A stretch of 11,007 nt of DNA from Actinomycetes bacterium (GTDB taxonomy: Bacteria > Actinomycetota > Acidimicrobiia > Acidimicrobiales > CADCSY01): assembly GCA_025464025.1 (NCBI GenBank), contig JAODBP010000152.1, positions 1 through 11,007 on the forward strand, in the 5' to 3' direction. Below are positions 1 through 6,397 of the stretch, piece after piece (positions within the stretch are counted from its first letter, which is position 1; every line of letters starts with the position of its first letter). The notes below the pieces were generated by a model. It did not search any database and was not told where the DNA came from. It saw nothing but the letters and a program-made list of their open reading frames with translations. The position numbers and the translations under genes are program-made.

Positions 1-42
1 GCCGGCCCCCACGACGACGGGACCCCCGCGGTCCACCACCAC
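1..42 (-). CDS. Possible 5' end of a truncated CDS (Rossmann-like N-terminus)
   Basis: On the minus strand an open frame runs off the left edge. Starting from the GTG at 42-40 it reads MVVDRGGPVVVGAG. The VVVGAG end resembles the first strand and glycine turn of FAD- or NAD(P)-binding Rossmann folds, which often sit at the very N-terminus of oxidoreductases. GTG codons at 39-37 and 36-34 are alternative starts. The only SD-like sequence (AGGG at 60-57) is rather far from the start. The frame begins just after the terminator that closes the tRNA-Ala transcript, a sensible place for a new gene. Only 14 codons are visible, so both the gene and its family are guesses; it may equally be noncoding. 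Confidence 0.25.
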   Translation of the reverse strand, partial: MVVDRGGPVVVGAG

Positions 43-60
43 GACGCCCCGGGCCGCCCT

Positions 61-100
61 CGAAAACCAACGATGACCAGCGCTTGCGCACTGGTCATCG
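61..100 (-). terminator. Intrinsic terminator downstream of tRNA-Ala
   Basis: A perfect 10-bp inverted repeat (CGATGACCAG at 71-80, CTGGTCATCG at 91-100) encloses a 10-base loop that can add two more pairs across a C-A mismatch. On the minus strand the hairpin is followed at once by TTGGTTTT (70-63), a U-rich tract. It begins 12 bases after the tRNA 3' end. This is the layout of a Rho-independent terminator for the leftward tRNA transcript. On the plus strand the hairpin is followed by GGCCCTAT, so it is unlikely to work in that direction. Confidence 0.7.
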
Positions 101-112
101 GGCCCTATCCGG

Positions 113-185
113 TGGAGGTGAGGGGAATTGAACCCCTGACCTCTACATTGCGAACGTAGCGCTCTGCCAACTGAGCTACACCCCC
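113..185 (-). tRNA. tRNA-Ala (anticodon CGC)
   Basis: The reverse complement folds into a complete 73-nt cloverleaf. The acceptor stem is GGGGGTG/CACCTCC, the D arm GCTC/GAGC, and the anticodon stem CTACG/TGTAG closes the loop TTCGCAA. The T stem AGGGG/CCCCT carries TTCAATT, and the discriminator base is A. The anticodon CGC reads GCG codons (alanine). The acceptor stem contains the G3-U70 wobble pair, the classical alanyl-tRNA synthetase identity element, which supports the call independently. The 3' CCA is not encoded (ACCG follows), so it must be added after transcription, as is common in actinobacteria. A TAAGCT hexamer (204-199) lies about the right distance upstream to be a -10 box, without a clear -35. 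The gene lies 46 bases after the sepX stop on the same strand. Confidence 0.98.
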
Positions 186-194
186 GGAAGGAAC

Positions 195-210
195 GGGCAG
201 CTTACCGCCC
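195..210 (-). other. Small hairpin between sepX and tRNA-Ala
   Basis: On the minus strand GGGCGG-TAAG-CTGCCC can form a 6-bp stem (one G-U pair) with a 4-base loop, followed by GTTCCTTCC. It could be a weak terminator or processing site at the end of sepX. It also covers the TAAGCT hexamer that might be the tRNA -10 box, so its role is ambiguous. Confidence 0.25.
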
Positions 211-231
211 GCTGGGGACCTCGTCGGCGCT

Positions 232-720
232 CTAGCTGCCGGAGCGGCGGAGGAGGAACGGCTGCTCGGCGCCCATCGACGGCCCGGGCAGGTAGCGCAC
301 CTTCATCTCCCGCTCGGCCACGACGTTGCGGGCCCGGACGAGCATGGCGCAGTAGGCCACGAACAGCAGGTCGAGCACCACGTGCACGACGAGGAGCTTC
401 GGCACGAGCAGGCCGAGCAGGAGCGTGGTGCCCATGGCGGCCAGCAGCCCGAAGAGGATGTTGGCCCGGCGGCGACGCACGAGCTCCTTCTGGGAGACCG
501 AGCGGTAGACCGGGCGACCGAGGCCGATGCCCGAGGGCTGCGGCATGGCGGGCCGCGAGCGGCCGAGCATGCCGGGCGTGGTGCGCTCGAGGACGTTGAG
601 CTGGTTGCGGAAGGCGCCGATGGAGTCAGCGGGTGTCTTCTCGGCCCGATGCCGGAGCACCTGGGGGACGAGGAACACCGCCCACACGACTGCGAGGATC
701 AGCAGGACCACAAGCGACAC
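232..720 (-). CDS. sepX: SepX/GlpR-type actinobacterial divisome membrane protein
   Basis: This 162-residue protein begins at a GTG with SD-like GAGG about ten bases upstream. Helix 1 (about 4-21) sits at the extreme N-terminus with no cleavage site. A basic linker of about 65 residues follows, including the segment SIGAFRNQLNVLERTTPG (33-50). Two back-to-back helices (about 87-107 and 109-128) follow a QKELVRRRRAN stretch, then a basic cytoplasmic tail. This layout is that of Streptomyces SepX and Corynebacterium GlpR, membrane proteins that work at the Z-ring; GlpR is the membrane receptor of the gephyrin-like Glp. The nearby moeA/glp-galU cluster supports the call. The tail is short next to what I recall for Streptomyces SepX. 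Family assignment rests on helix layout, N-terminal sequence and synteny, not on alignment. Confidence 0.72.
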   Translation of the reverse strand: MSLVVLLILAVVWAVFLVPQVLRHRAEKTPADSIGAFRNQLNVLERTTPGMLGRSRPAMPQPSGIGLGRPVYRSVSQKELVRRRRANILFGLLAAMGTTLLLGLLVPKLLVVHVVLDLLFVAYCAMLVRARNVVAEREMKVRYLPGPSMGAEQPFLLRRSGS

Positions 721-739
721 GCTCCGCCTCAGCTTCCTT

Positions 740-760
740 GGCTCGGGACCGTACCGAGCC
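740..760 (-). promoter_or_regulatory. Hairpin in the sepX leader
   Basis: A perfect 7-bp inverted repeat, GGCTCGG (740-746) and CCGAGCC (754-760), with a 7-base spacer lies 20-40 bases upstream of the sepX GTG. In RNA it would form a stable stem just 5' of the SD region. No T-run follows, so it is not an obvious terminator. It may be an operator or a structure affecting translation. Confidence 0.3.
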
Positions 761-837
761 CCTGGAAGGAACCGGTGGATGGTCAGTGAGTTGCGAACGA
801 ACGAAAACGGCGTTTCGGTACCGCTACGAACATTGCG

Positions 838-867
838 TTTGTACTACGGCCACCGTAACCCGTTCAA
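838..867 (-). promoter_or_regulatory. Candidate sigma-A-type promoter for sepX
   Basis: On the minus strand TTGAAC (867-862) and TACAAA (843-838) are separated by 18 bases; each matches the consensus at 4 of 6 positions. They lie in the AT-richer part of the 171-bp gap between moaC and sepX. Transcription would start near 831, giving a leader of roughly 110 bases. The gap holds no credible ORF and no strong terminator after moaC, so read-through from the upstream operon is also possible. Confidence 0.4.
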
Positions 868-891
868 GACGGTCGTGGCGCCCGCCGTGCC

Positions 892-1386
892 CTACTCGAG
901 GGGCAGGTCGGGGTCCCGCCGGTAGGTGCCGGCGCGCCCGCCGGTCTTCTCCCACAGCGTCATCTGGCCGATCGACATCGTCTTGTCGGCCGACTTGCAC
1001 ATGTCGTAGATCGTGAGCGCGGCCACCGAGCAGGCGGTGAGCGCCTCCATCTCGACGCCGGTGCGGTCGACGGTCTCGACCTGGGCCTCGACCTCGATCC
1101 ACGTGTCATCGATCGTGAAGTTGACGTACACCGACCCGATGGTGAGCTGGTGGCACAGCGGGATGAGGTCGGGCGTGCGCTTGGCCGCCTGGATCCCGGC
1201 CACGCGGGCCACGGCCAGCACGTCGCCCTTCGTCACCGACCCCCGGGCCACCAGGGCCGTCGTCTCGGCCTCCATGTAGACCCGGCAGCGGGCCAGCGCC
1301 CGACGGTGGCTGGGCTCCTTGGGGGTGACGTCGACCATGCGGGCCCGGCCCAGCGGATCGAGGTGGGTGAGGCCGCGGTCGGACAT
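892..1386 (-). CDS. moaC: Cyclic pyranopterin monophosphate synthase MoaC
   Basis: MoaC converts the cyclic GTP intermediate made by MoaA (3',8-cyclo-7,8-dihydro-GTP) into cPMP, the second step of molybdenum cofactor synthesis. From the ATG at 1386 the protein is 164 residues, the usual MoaC length. Family signatures are LCHQL (77-81), GVEMEALTA (110-118), YDMCK (127-131) and a C-terminal LWEKTGGRAG. D128 and K131 fall at the positions of the catalytic residues known from E. coli MoaC. The commonest form of the first motif is CHPL; here Q replaces P. A TTG at 1395 would add three residues, but ATG is the more likely start. It lies 43 bases after moaA and is the last gene of the leftward operon. 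Confidence 0.96.
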   Translation of the reverse strand: MSDRGLTHLDPLGRARMVDVTPKEPSHRRALARCRVYMEAETTALVARGSVTKGDVLAVARVAGIQAAKRTPDLIPLCHQLTIGSVYVNFTIDDTWIEVEAQVETVDRTGVEMEALTACSVAALTIYDMCKSADKTMSIGQMTLWEKTGGRAGTYRRDPDLPLE

Positions 1387-1429
1387 GGACGCCAAGTCTA
1401 CGGCAGGCGCCCGAGCCGGACGGTCGGGC

Positions 1430-2410
1430 CTAGCCGCCGATCTGGCTCATGCTGCGCGGCGGCTGCACGAAGGTGACGCTGCCGATGCGGTGGCCGGCCC
1501 ACTTGCCGGCCACGCAGCCGGCGATGGCGGCCGCCACGGCATCGTCGCCGGCATCGCCCCGGAGCAGCCCGCGCAGGTCGGTCTCCTCGATCGAGAAGAG
1601 GCAGGCGCGGAGCTTGCCCTCGGCGGTGAGGCGGACCCGGTCGCACGTGGCGCAGAACGGCTCCGTCACGCTCGGGATCACCCCGACCCGACCCCGCCCG
1701 TCGACGTACTCCCACAGGGCCGCCGGCTCGTGGTCGCGGGCGACCGGGCGCAGCTCGTGCACGGCGCCGATGACCTGGATGATGCGCTCGCCGGGCACGA
1801 CCGACGCCCGCTCCCAGGTGTGGCCACCGTCGAGCGGCATGAACTCGATGAAGCGCACCTCGACGCCGCGCTCGCGGCCGAAGGCGGCGAAGTCGACGAT
1901 CTCGTCGTCGTTCACGCCCTCCATGCAGACCACGTTCACCTTGACCGGTGCGAAGCCCACCTCGATGGCGGCGTCGATGCCGTCGAGCACGTGGTCGAGC
2001 TCGTCGCGCCGGGTCAGCTCCTGGAAGCGGTCGCGGCGCAGCGAGTCGATCGAGATGTTGACCCGCTGGAGCCCGGCAGCCAGGAGGTCGGCGGCCGAGG
2101 ACCGGAGCGTGGCCCCGTTGGTGGTCATCGAGAGGTCGACGCCCAGCCGGGCCAGGCGCTCGACGAGCACCGGCAGGTGGGCCCGCACGGTCGGCTCGCC
2201 GCCGGTGAGGCGGATGCTGTCGACGCCGAAGCGCTCGACGGCGATGCGGGCCACCCGTTCGATCTCCTCGAACGTGAGGACGTCCTCGCGCGGCACCCAG
2301 GGCATGCCCTCCTCGGGCATGCAGTACGTGCACCGGAAGTTGCACCGGTCGGTCACCGAGATCCGCAGGTCGCGGTGCACGCGCCCGTAGGAGTCGACGA
2401 GGGGTTCCAC
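1430..2410 (-). CDS. moaA: GTP 3',8-cyclase MoaA (radical SAM)
   Basis: MoaA uses S-adenosylmethionine and two 4Fe-4S clusters to rearrange GTP, the first step of Moco synthesis. The 326-residue protein has the radical-SAM triad C23-x3-C27-x2-C30. It also has GGEPT (70-74), TTNG (96-99), NISIDSL (118-124) and the C-terminal cluster ligands C253-x2-C256-x13-C270. It ends in GG, the conserved MoaA tail that reaches into the active site. All catalytic features are intact. The start is a GTG at 2410; an in-frame stop a few codons upstream rules out a longer protein. The ribosome-binding site is weak (GGGGGT). It sits 41 bases after moeA and 43 before moaC, so the three Moco genes are probably co-transcribed. 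Confidence 0.97.
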   Translation of the reverse strand: MEPLVDSYGRVHRDLRISVTDRCNFRCTYCMPEEGMPWVPREDVLTFEEIERVARIAVERFGVDSIRLTGGEPTVRAHLPVLVERLARLGVDLSMTTNGATLRSSAADLLAAGLQRVNISIDSLRRDRFQELTRRDELDHVLDGIDAAIEVGFAPVKVNVVCMEGVNDDEIVDFAAFGRERGVEVRFIEFMPLDGGHTWERASVVPGERIIQVIGAVHELRPVARDHEPAALWEYVDGRGRVGVIPSVTEPFCATCDRVRLTAEGKLRACLFSIEETDLRGLLRGDAGDDAVAAAIAGCVAGKWAGHRIGSVTFVQPPRSMSQIGG

Positions 2411-2451
2411 ACCCCCACGCTACGAGGTCTTGCGGCCCGACAGGACGTCGA

Positions 2452-3666
2452 TCAGGACCAGCCCAGCAGCATGGTCGGGACCGTCCCGCCCGGCTCGACC
2501 CCGTCGCCGTCGGGGATGACCGCGAGGGCGTTGGCCGCAGCCATGGCCGAGAGCTGGTGCGAGCCCTGTCCGCCGGCCGAGCGCACGACCCAGCCGGCGC
2601 CCTCCTGGGTGGCCACGACCCGGGCCAGGTGGACCTTGCCGTCGGCCGATCGGCGGAGGCCGTCAGGCGCCACGGCGTCGACCGTGAGGCGGTGCAGGTC
2701 GGCGTGGCCGGCCATCTTGCGGAGGGCGGGCCGGGCGAACAGCTCGAACGACACCATCGACGAGACCGGGTTGCCGGGCAGCCCGAACACCGGGACGTGC
2801 CGGCCACCCGAGTGGACGGTGCCGAAGGCGAACGGCTTGGCCGGCTTGATGGCGATCTGCATCCAACGCATGTCGCCGATGCGGTCGAGCACGACCTTCA
2901 CGTAGTCGAGGTCGCCCATGCTCACGCCGCCGCTGGTGAGCACGGCGTCGCACGACGCCACCGCCCCCTCGATGGCCGCGGTGACCGAGGCCTCGTCGTC
3001 GGCCACCACGCCGAGGTCGACGGCGTCGAAGCCGGCCTCCCGGACGAGCGCCACCAGCGTGGGTCGGTTGGAGTCGCGGATCTGGCCTCGGCCGAGCGGG
3101 CCGCTGGTGACCAGCTCGTCGCCGGTCGACAGCACGCCGACCCGAGGCCGCCGGTGGACCGTGACCCGGTCGACGCCGACGCTGGCCAGCACGCCGAGGT
3201 GGCCGGGCGTGAGCACGGTGCCCGGCGCCACGACCACGTCGCCGGGCTGCACGTCCTCGCCGACGCCCCGGGTCGAGGTGCCGGGTTCCACGGTGATCTC
3301 GATGGTGACGACGGCACCCTCGGTGCGGGTCCGCTCGACCAGCACCACGGCATCGGCGCCGTCGGGCATCGGCGCGCCGGTCATGATCCGCATGGCCTCG
3401 CCCGGGCCCACCGCGCCCTCGGGCGACGTGCCCGCCGCGATCATCCCGGTGACCTTCAGCTCGACCGGGGCTCCGGCGGTGTCGGCGGCACGCAGGGCGT
3501 AGCCGTCCATGGCCGAGTTGGCGAAGGGCGGCACCGCCTCGGACGACAGGACCTCGGCCGCGGTGACGGCGTGCAGCGCCTCGTCGAGCCCGACCTCGGC
3601 CGGGTCGAGCGCGGCCACCCGCTCCAGGACGAACGCCCGGGCCTCCTCGAGCGGGACGAGACCCAC
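2452..3666 (-). CDS. moeA: Molybdopterin molybdotransferase MoeA / gephyrin-like Glp
   Basis: MoeA inserts molybdate into adenylylated molybdopterin, the last step of Moco synthesis. In actinobacteria the copy next to galU is the gephyrin-like protein Glp, reported in Corynebacterium to bind FtsZ and the membrane receptor GlpR. The 404-residue protein has full family length. It shows ANSAMDGYAL near the N-terminus, GEDVQPGD, STGDEL and IRDSN in the central MogA-like domain, then SGGVSMGDLDYVK, KPAKPFAFG and GLPGNPVSS, and a C-terminal beta domain. The KPGKP loop common in MoeA reads KPAKP here. The GTG start directly abuts the galU stop (TAG-GTG), implying translational coupling. Flanking moaA and moaC argue that it still serves Moco synthesis; the sepX/glpR-type neighbour argues for a division role. 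Both may hold. Confidence 0.93.
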   Translation of the reverse strand: MGLVPLEEARAFVLERVAALDPAEVGLDEALHAVTAAEVLSSEAVPPFANSAMDGYALRAADTAGAPVELKVTGMIAAGTSPEGAVGPGEAMRIMTGAPMPDGADAVVLVERTRTEGAVVTIEITVEPGTSTRGVGEDVQPGDVVVAPGTVLTPGHLGVLASVGVDRVTVHRRPRVGVLSTGDELVTSGPLGRGQIRDSNRPTLVALVREAGFDAVDLGVVADDEASVTAAIEGAVASCDAVLTSGGVSMGDLDYVKVVLDRIGDMRWMQIAIKPAKPFAFGTVHSGGRHVPVFGLPGNPVSSMVSFELFARPALRKMAGHADLHRLTVDAVAPDGLRRSADGKVHLARVVATQEGAGWVVRSAGGQGSHQLSAMAAANALAVIPDGDGVEPGGTVPTMLLGWS

Positions 3667-4557
3667 CTAGACCAGGCCTCGCGACTTCACGAACTCGGCG
3701 AGGAAGGCACGGAACTCGGGCGCCAGGTCCTCGCGGTCGAAGGCCAGCTCGACGGTGGCCTTCAGGTGGTCGATGGGCCTGCCCACGTCGAAGCGACCCG
3801 AGTCGAACACGGCGCCGAACACCGGCTCCTGCTCCAGGAGCAGGGCGATGCCGTCGGTGAGCTGGATCTCGCCGCCCTTGCCCGGCTGGACCCGCTCGAG
3901 GCACTCGAAGATCGTCGAGGTGAACACGTAGCGACCGGTGGCGGCCAGCGTCGACGGGGCGTCCTCGGGGTCGGGCTTCTCGATCATGCCCCGCAGCCGC
4001 ACCAACCCCTCCTCGACGGGCGTGGGGTCGGGATCGGCGGCGCCGTAGGCGCGGATCTCGGCCCGGGGCACGTCGCGGAAGGCGATCACCGACCCGTGGT
4101 GGCGGTCGAAGGCGCCGACCATGCGCTTCAGGAGCATGGCCTCGTCGACCATCAGGTCGTCGGGGAGCATGACGACGAACGGCTCGCTGCCGACGAAGGC
4201 CGCGGCCATGGAGACGGCGTGGCCCAGGCCCTTGGGCTCGCCCTGGCGCACGTAGTGGATGTTGGCCAGGTCGGCCAGGCCCACGACGTGGGCCAGGGCC
4301 TCGGTCTTGCCCGTCATCTCCAGCTCGCGCTCGAGCTCGGGGGCCCGGTCGAAGTGGTCGGAGATGGCCCGCTTGCCTCGGCCGGTGATCACGAGGATGT
4401 CGGTGATGCCGGCGGTGACGGCCTCCTCGACCACGTACTGGATGGCCGGCTTGTCGAGGACCGGCAGCATCTCCTTGGGCTGGGCCTTGGTCGCCGGCAG
4501 GAACCGGGTGCCCAGGCCAGCGGCGGGGATGACGGCTTTTCTGACGGCAGAGGTCAT
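3667..4557 (-). CDS. galU: UTP-glucose-1-phosphate uridylyltransferase GalU
   Basis: GalU makes UDP-glucose from UTP and glucose-1-phosphate in the cytoplasm, supplying glucosyl units for glycans, glycolipids and trehalose. The 296-residue protein is of normal family length. The N-terminal nucleotide-binding loop AAGLGTRFLPATK (12-24) is followed by KEMLPVLDKP, RQGEPKGLGHA (104-114), LPDD (131-134), IEKP, GRYVF and GGEIQLTDGI, all signature elements of bacterial GalU. The ATG overlaps the stop of the upstream diguanylate cyclase by four bases (ATGA), and its own stop abuts moeA. The galU-moeA pair is a conserved actinobacterial arrangement. Confidence 0.97.
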   Translation of the reverse strand: MTSAVRKAVIPAAGLGTRFLPATKAQPKEMLPVLDKPAIQYVVEEAVTAGITDILVITGRGKRAISDHFDRAPELERELEMTGKTEALAHVVGLADLANIHYVRQGEPKGLGHAVSMAAAFVGSEPFVVMLPDDLMVDEAMLLKRMVGAFDRHHGSVIAFRDVPRAEIRAYGAADPDPTPVEEGLVRLRGMIEKPDPEDAPSTLAATGRYVFTSTIFECLERVQPGKGGEIQLTDGIALLLEQEPVFGAVFDSGRFDVGRPIDHLKATVELAFDREDLAPEFRAFLAEFVKSRGLV

Positions 4558-5747
4558 GCGGGTGCGGCTCCGGGCTCGTGAACGGCGGCGTGCACGACGC
4601 GATTCTTGCCTGCCGCCTTGGCGGCGTAGAGCGCCTCGTCGGCCGCGCCCAGCAGCGCCTCGATCGAGGTGCCGTCGTCGGGGTGGCAGGCCACCCCGGC
4701 CGAGAGCGTGACCGGCAGGGCGCCGGCGTCGGTGATCACCGGTTTCGCCGCCACCTCGTCACGGACCTTCTCGGCCACCCGCACGGCACCGGGAGCGTCG
4801 GTCTGGGGCAGGAGCAGGATGAACTCCTCCCCGCCGAACCGCGCCACCGTGTCGACCTCGCGCGTGTGGGCCACGAGGCGCTGCGCCGTCTCGACGAGCA
4901 CGGCATCACCGATCAGGTGCCCGTGGGTGTCGTTCACGGCCTTGAAGTCGTCGAGGTCGACCATGACGAGCGAGAAGCGCTCGCGGAACCGCACGGCGCG
5001 CTCGACCTCCTGGGCCACCCGCAGCTCGAACTGCCGGCGGTTCCAGAGGCCGGTGAGGCCGTCGGTGAGCGAGAGGCGCCGGGCCTCGTCGTGCAGGTAG
5101 GTCGTGTCGATGGCCGACCCGGCCTGTCGGGCCAGGCCGACCACGTCGTCGAGCTCGCCGTCGCCGAAGGGAGCGCCCTCCGAGCGGTAGAGGGAGAGCA
5201 CGCCGTAGAGCCGGCCCCGGGCCCGCACCGGCACGGCGAGGGCGGTGACCGCCACCGGCTCGGCCTCGGCCAGCGGCGACGGCCCGCTCCCCCAGCACGC
5301 CGCCTCGGCCGTGTCGGCCACCCGACCGACCAGGCCCTCGCCCCGGGGGACCCGGCGGGCCTCGTCGCCACCCGCGCCGCTGCCGGCCCGGGCGTCGATC
5401 GACGGGCCGCGGTCGACCCAGAACAGCGCGGTGTCGGCCGACGTGAGGGCGAGGGCGGCGTCGAGCGTGACCCGTACCAGCTCCTCGCGGTTGTCGGACG
5501 CACCGAGGGCGTCACCCAGCCGGACCAGCGACCGGCGGAACTCCTGACGGCCGCGCTCGAGCTCGACGACGTACTCCTCGTTCCGGCGGGTGAGGAGCAC
5601 GGCCGCCACGCCGGCGACGGCGGCGACCAGCAGGAGCGCGACGACGACCGGCCGGCTCACGTCGGCGGCCAGCACGACGACGACCCCGACGAGCGGCACG
5701 ACGACGCCCGCCAGGCCGACCGCGAGGGCGGCAGGTCGCTTGGTCAT
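4554..5747 (-). CDS. Membrane-bound GAF-GGDEF diguanylate cyclase
   Basis: The 397-residue protein would make cyclic di-GMP from two GTP at the membrane. It has two N-terminal helices (about 7-28 and 33-53), a short helical linker (56-80), and a GAF-like sensor domain (about 85-215; AVPVRARGRLYGVLSLY is typical). A complete GGDEF domain (about 225-387) follows. The domain opens with LTDGLTGLWNRR (227-238), carries the metal-binding DLDDF (264-268), and has the active site as GGEEF (305-309). An RxxD inhibitory site, REVD (296-299), lies exactly five residues before it, so product inhibition is expected. No EAL domain is present. The start is an ATG overlapping the plsY stop (ATGA), and its stop overlaps the galU start. 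The signal sensed by the GAF domain is unknown. Confidence 0.92.
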   Translation of the reverse strand: MTKRPAALAVGLAGVVVPLVGVVVVLAADVSRPVVVALLLVAAVAGVAAVLLTRRNEEYVVELERGRQEFRRSLVRLGDALGASDNREELVRVTLDAALALTSADTALFWVDRGPSIDARAGSGAGGDEARRVPRGEGLVGRVADTAEAACWGSGPSPLAEAEPVAVTALAVPVRARGRLYGVLSLYRSEGAPFGDGELDDVVGLARQAGSAIDTTYLHDEARRLSLTDGLTGLWNRRQFELRVAQEVERAVRFRERFSLVMVDLDDFKAVNDTHGHLIGDAVLVETAQRLVAHTREVDTVARFGGEEFILLLPQTDAPGAVRVAEKVRDEVAAKPVITDAGALPVTLSAGVACHPDDGTSIEALLGAADEALYAAKAAGKNRVVHAAVHEPGAAPA

Positions 5748-6334
5748 GGGGCGCCGGCCTCGACCGGGCGCTCGGTGCCGCGCACCAGTCGCTCGATGTT
5801 CTCGGCGTGGCGCACGAGGACGACCAGGCCCACGACCGCCAGCAGGAGCGACTCGACGGCCGTCGCACCGGTCGCCGCCGCGGCCAGCGGGACGCCGATG
5901 GCGAGCACGAGCGAGGCGACCGACGCCCGCCGGGTCAGCCTGGCCACGACGGCCCAGACGACGGCCGCGCCGACCCCCACGGCGGGGAACAGCACGAGCG
6001 TGACGCCAGCGCTGGTGGCCACGCCCTTGCCGCCCCGGAAGCGCCGGGGAGCCGGGAGGACGTGGCCGGCCACGGCGGCCGCCCCGCAGACGAGGCCGAG
6101 CAGGTGGTCGCCGGCCAGCCAGCCGACCCCGCCGGCCAGCGCCCCCTTGATGACGTCGCCGGCCAGCACGAGGGCGCCGGCCCGACGGCCGGCCGTGCGG
6201 TAGACGTTGGTGGCGCCCGGGTTGCCCGAGCCCTCGGTGGTCGGGTCGTGGCCGGTGCGGCGGGAGACGACGGCCGCCGTCGGGAGCGTTCCCAACAAGT
6301 AGGCCCCCACGACGAGGAGCACGGCCACGGCCAC
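5744..6334 (-). CDS. plsY: Glycerol-3-phosphate acyltransferase PlsY
   Basis: PlsY is an integral membrane enzyme that transfers the acyl group from acyl-phosphate to glycerol-3-phosphate, giving lysophosphatidic acid, the entry step of phospholipid synthesis. The 196-residue protein has the family motifs in order: EGSGNPGATNVYR (34-46), DVIKG (60-64), HVLPAPRRFRGGKGVAT (91-107) and HAENIERLVRGTE (176-188), separated by hydrophobic segments. The start is uncertain. The GTG at 6334 is the longest option, but GAGGG at 6340-6336 is only one base from it and seven bases from the in-frame GTG at 6328. It is the first gene of the leftward operon and overlaps the diguanylate cyclase by four bases. 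It is divergent from the FmdB-family gene and shares a promoter region holding a CIRCE element. Confidence 0.95.
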   Translation of the reverse strand: MAVAVLLVVGAYLLGTLPTAAVVSRRTGHDPTTEGSGNPGATNVYRTAGRRAGALVLAGDVIKGALAGGVGWLAGDHLLGLVCGAAAVAGHVLPAPRRFRGGKGVATSAGVTLVLFPAVGVGAAVVWAVVARLTRRASVASLVLAIGVPLAAAATGATAVESLLLAVVGLVVLVRHAENIERLVRGTERPVEAGAP

Positions 6335-6335
6335 G

Positions 6336-6340
6336 CCCTC
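6336..6340 (-). promoter_or_regulatory. Shine-Dalgarno that favours the internal plsY start
   Basis: GAGGG on the minus strand lies seven bases before the GTG at 6328 but only one base before the GTG at 6334, favouring the shorter protein (194 residues). Against this, TACCAT (6346-6341) could be a -10 box placing transcription start at about 6334, which would make the longer form a leaderless mRNA. Confidence 0.4.
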
Positions 6341-6365
6341 ATGGTACGAGGCCGGGACGACCCGG

Positions 6366-6371
6366 TATCCT
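6366..6371 (+). promoter_or_regulatory. Candidate -10 box for the fmdB-family operon
   Basis: TATCCT fits the actinobacterial TAnnnT -10 pattern and would start transcription near 6378, inside the CIRCE element. A repressor bound there would block the start site. No convincing -35 hexamer lies 17-19 bases upstream. Confidence 0.4.
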
Positions 6372-6397
6372 TGGCACTCGACGTGCCCGAGTGCTAG
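6371..6397 (+). promoter_or_regulatory. CIRCE element (HrcA operator)
   Basis: TTGGCACTC (6371-6379), a 9-base spacer, and GAGTGCTAG (6389-6397) match the CIRCE consensus TTAGCACTC-N9-GAGTGCTAA at 8 of 9 bases in each arm with the exact spacing. CIRCE is the operator of HrcA, the heat-shock repressor of groESL in many bacteria. It overlaps the likely transcription start of the FmdB-family gene and ends 13 bases before its ATG. It also lies upstream of divergent plsY, which it might affect. M. tuberculosis Rv0991c, the apparent counterpart, was to my recollection reported in the HrcA regulon. The match is seen directly; binding is inferred. Confidence 0.88.

Noticed and set aside
71..100. The hairpin as a plus-strand terminator or an attachment site
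   Set aside because: No T-run follows on the plus strand, no plus-strand gene precedes it, and there is no duplicated tRNA end or integrase in the window.
1319..2905. 528-codon plus-strand open frame antisense to moaC, moaA and moeA
   Set aside because: No domain is recognisable and all the opposite-strand genes carry complete catalytic motifs.
2557..4581. 674-codon plus-strand open frame antisense to moeA and galU
   Set aside because: It is His/Arg/Gly/Asp-rich with no domain and lies opposite two unmistakable enzymes; such frames are expected at this GC content.
4578..6203. 541-codon plus-strand open frame antisense to the cyclase and plsY
   Set aside because: Composition is low-complexity and it matches no family; the minus-strand genes are intact with overlapping starts and stops.
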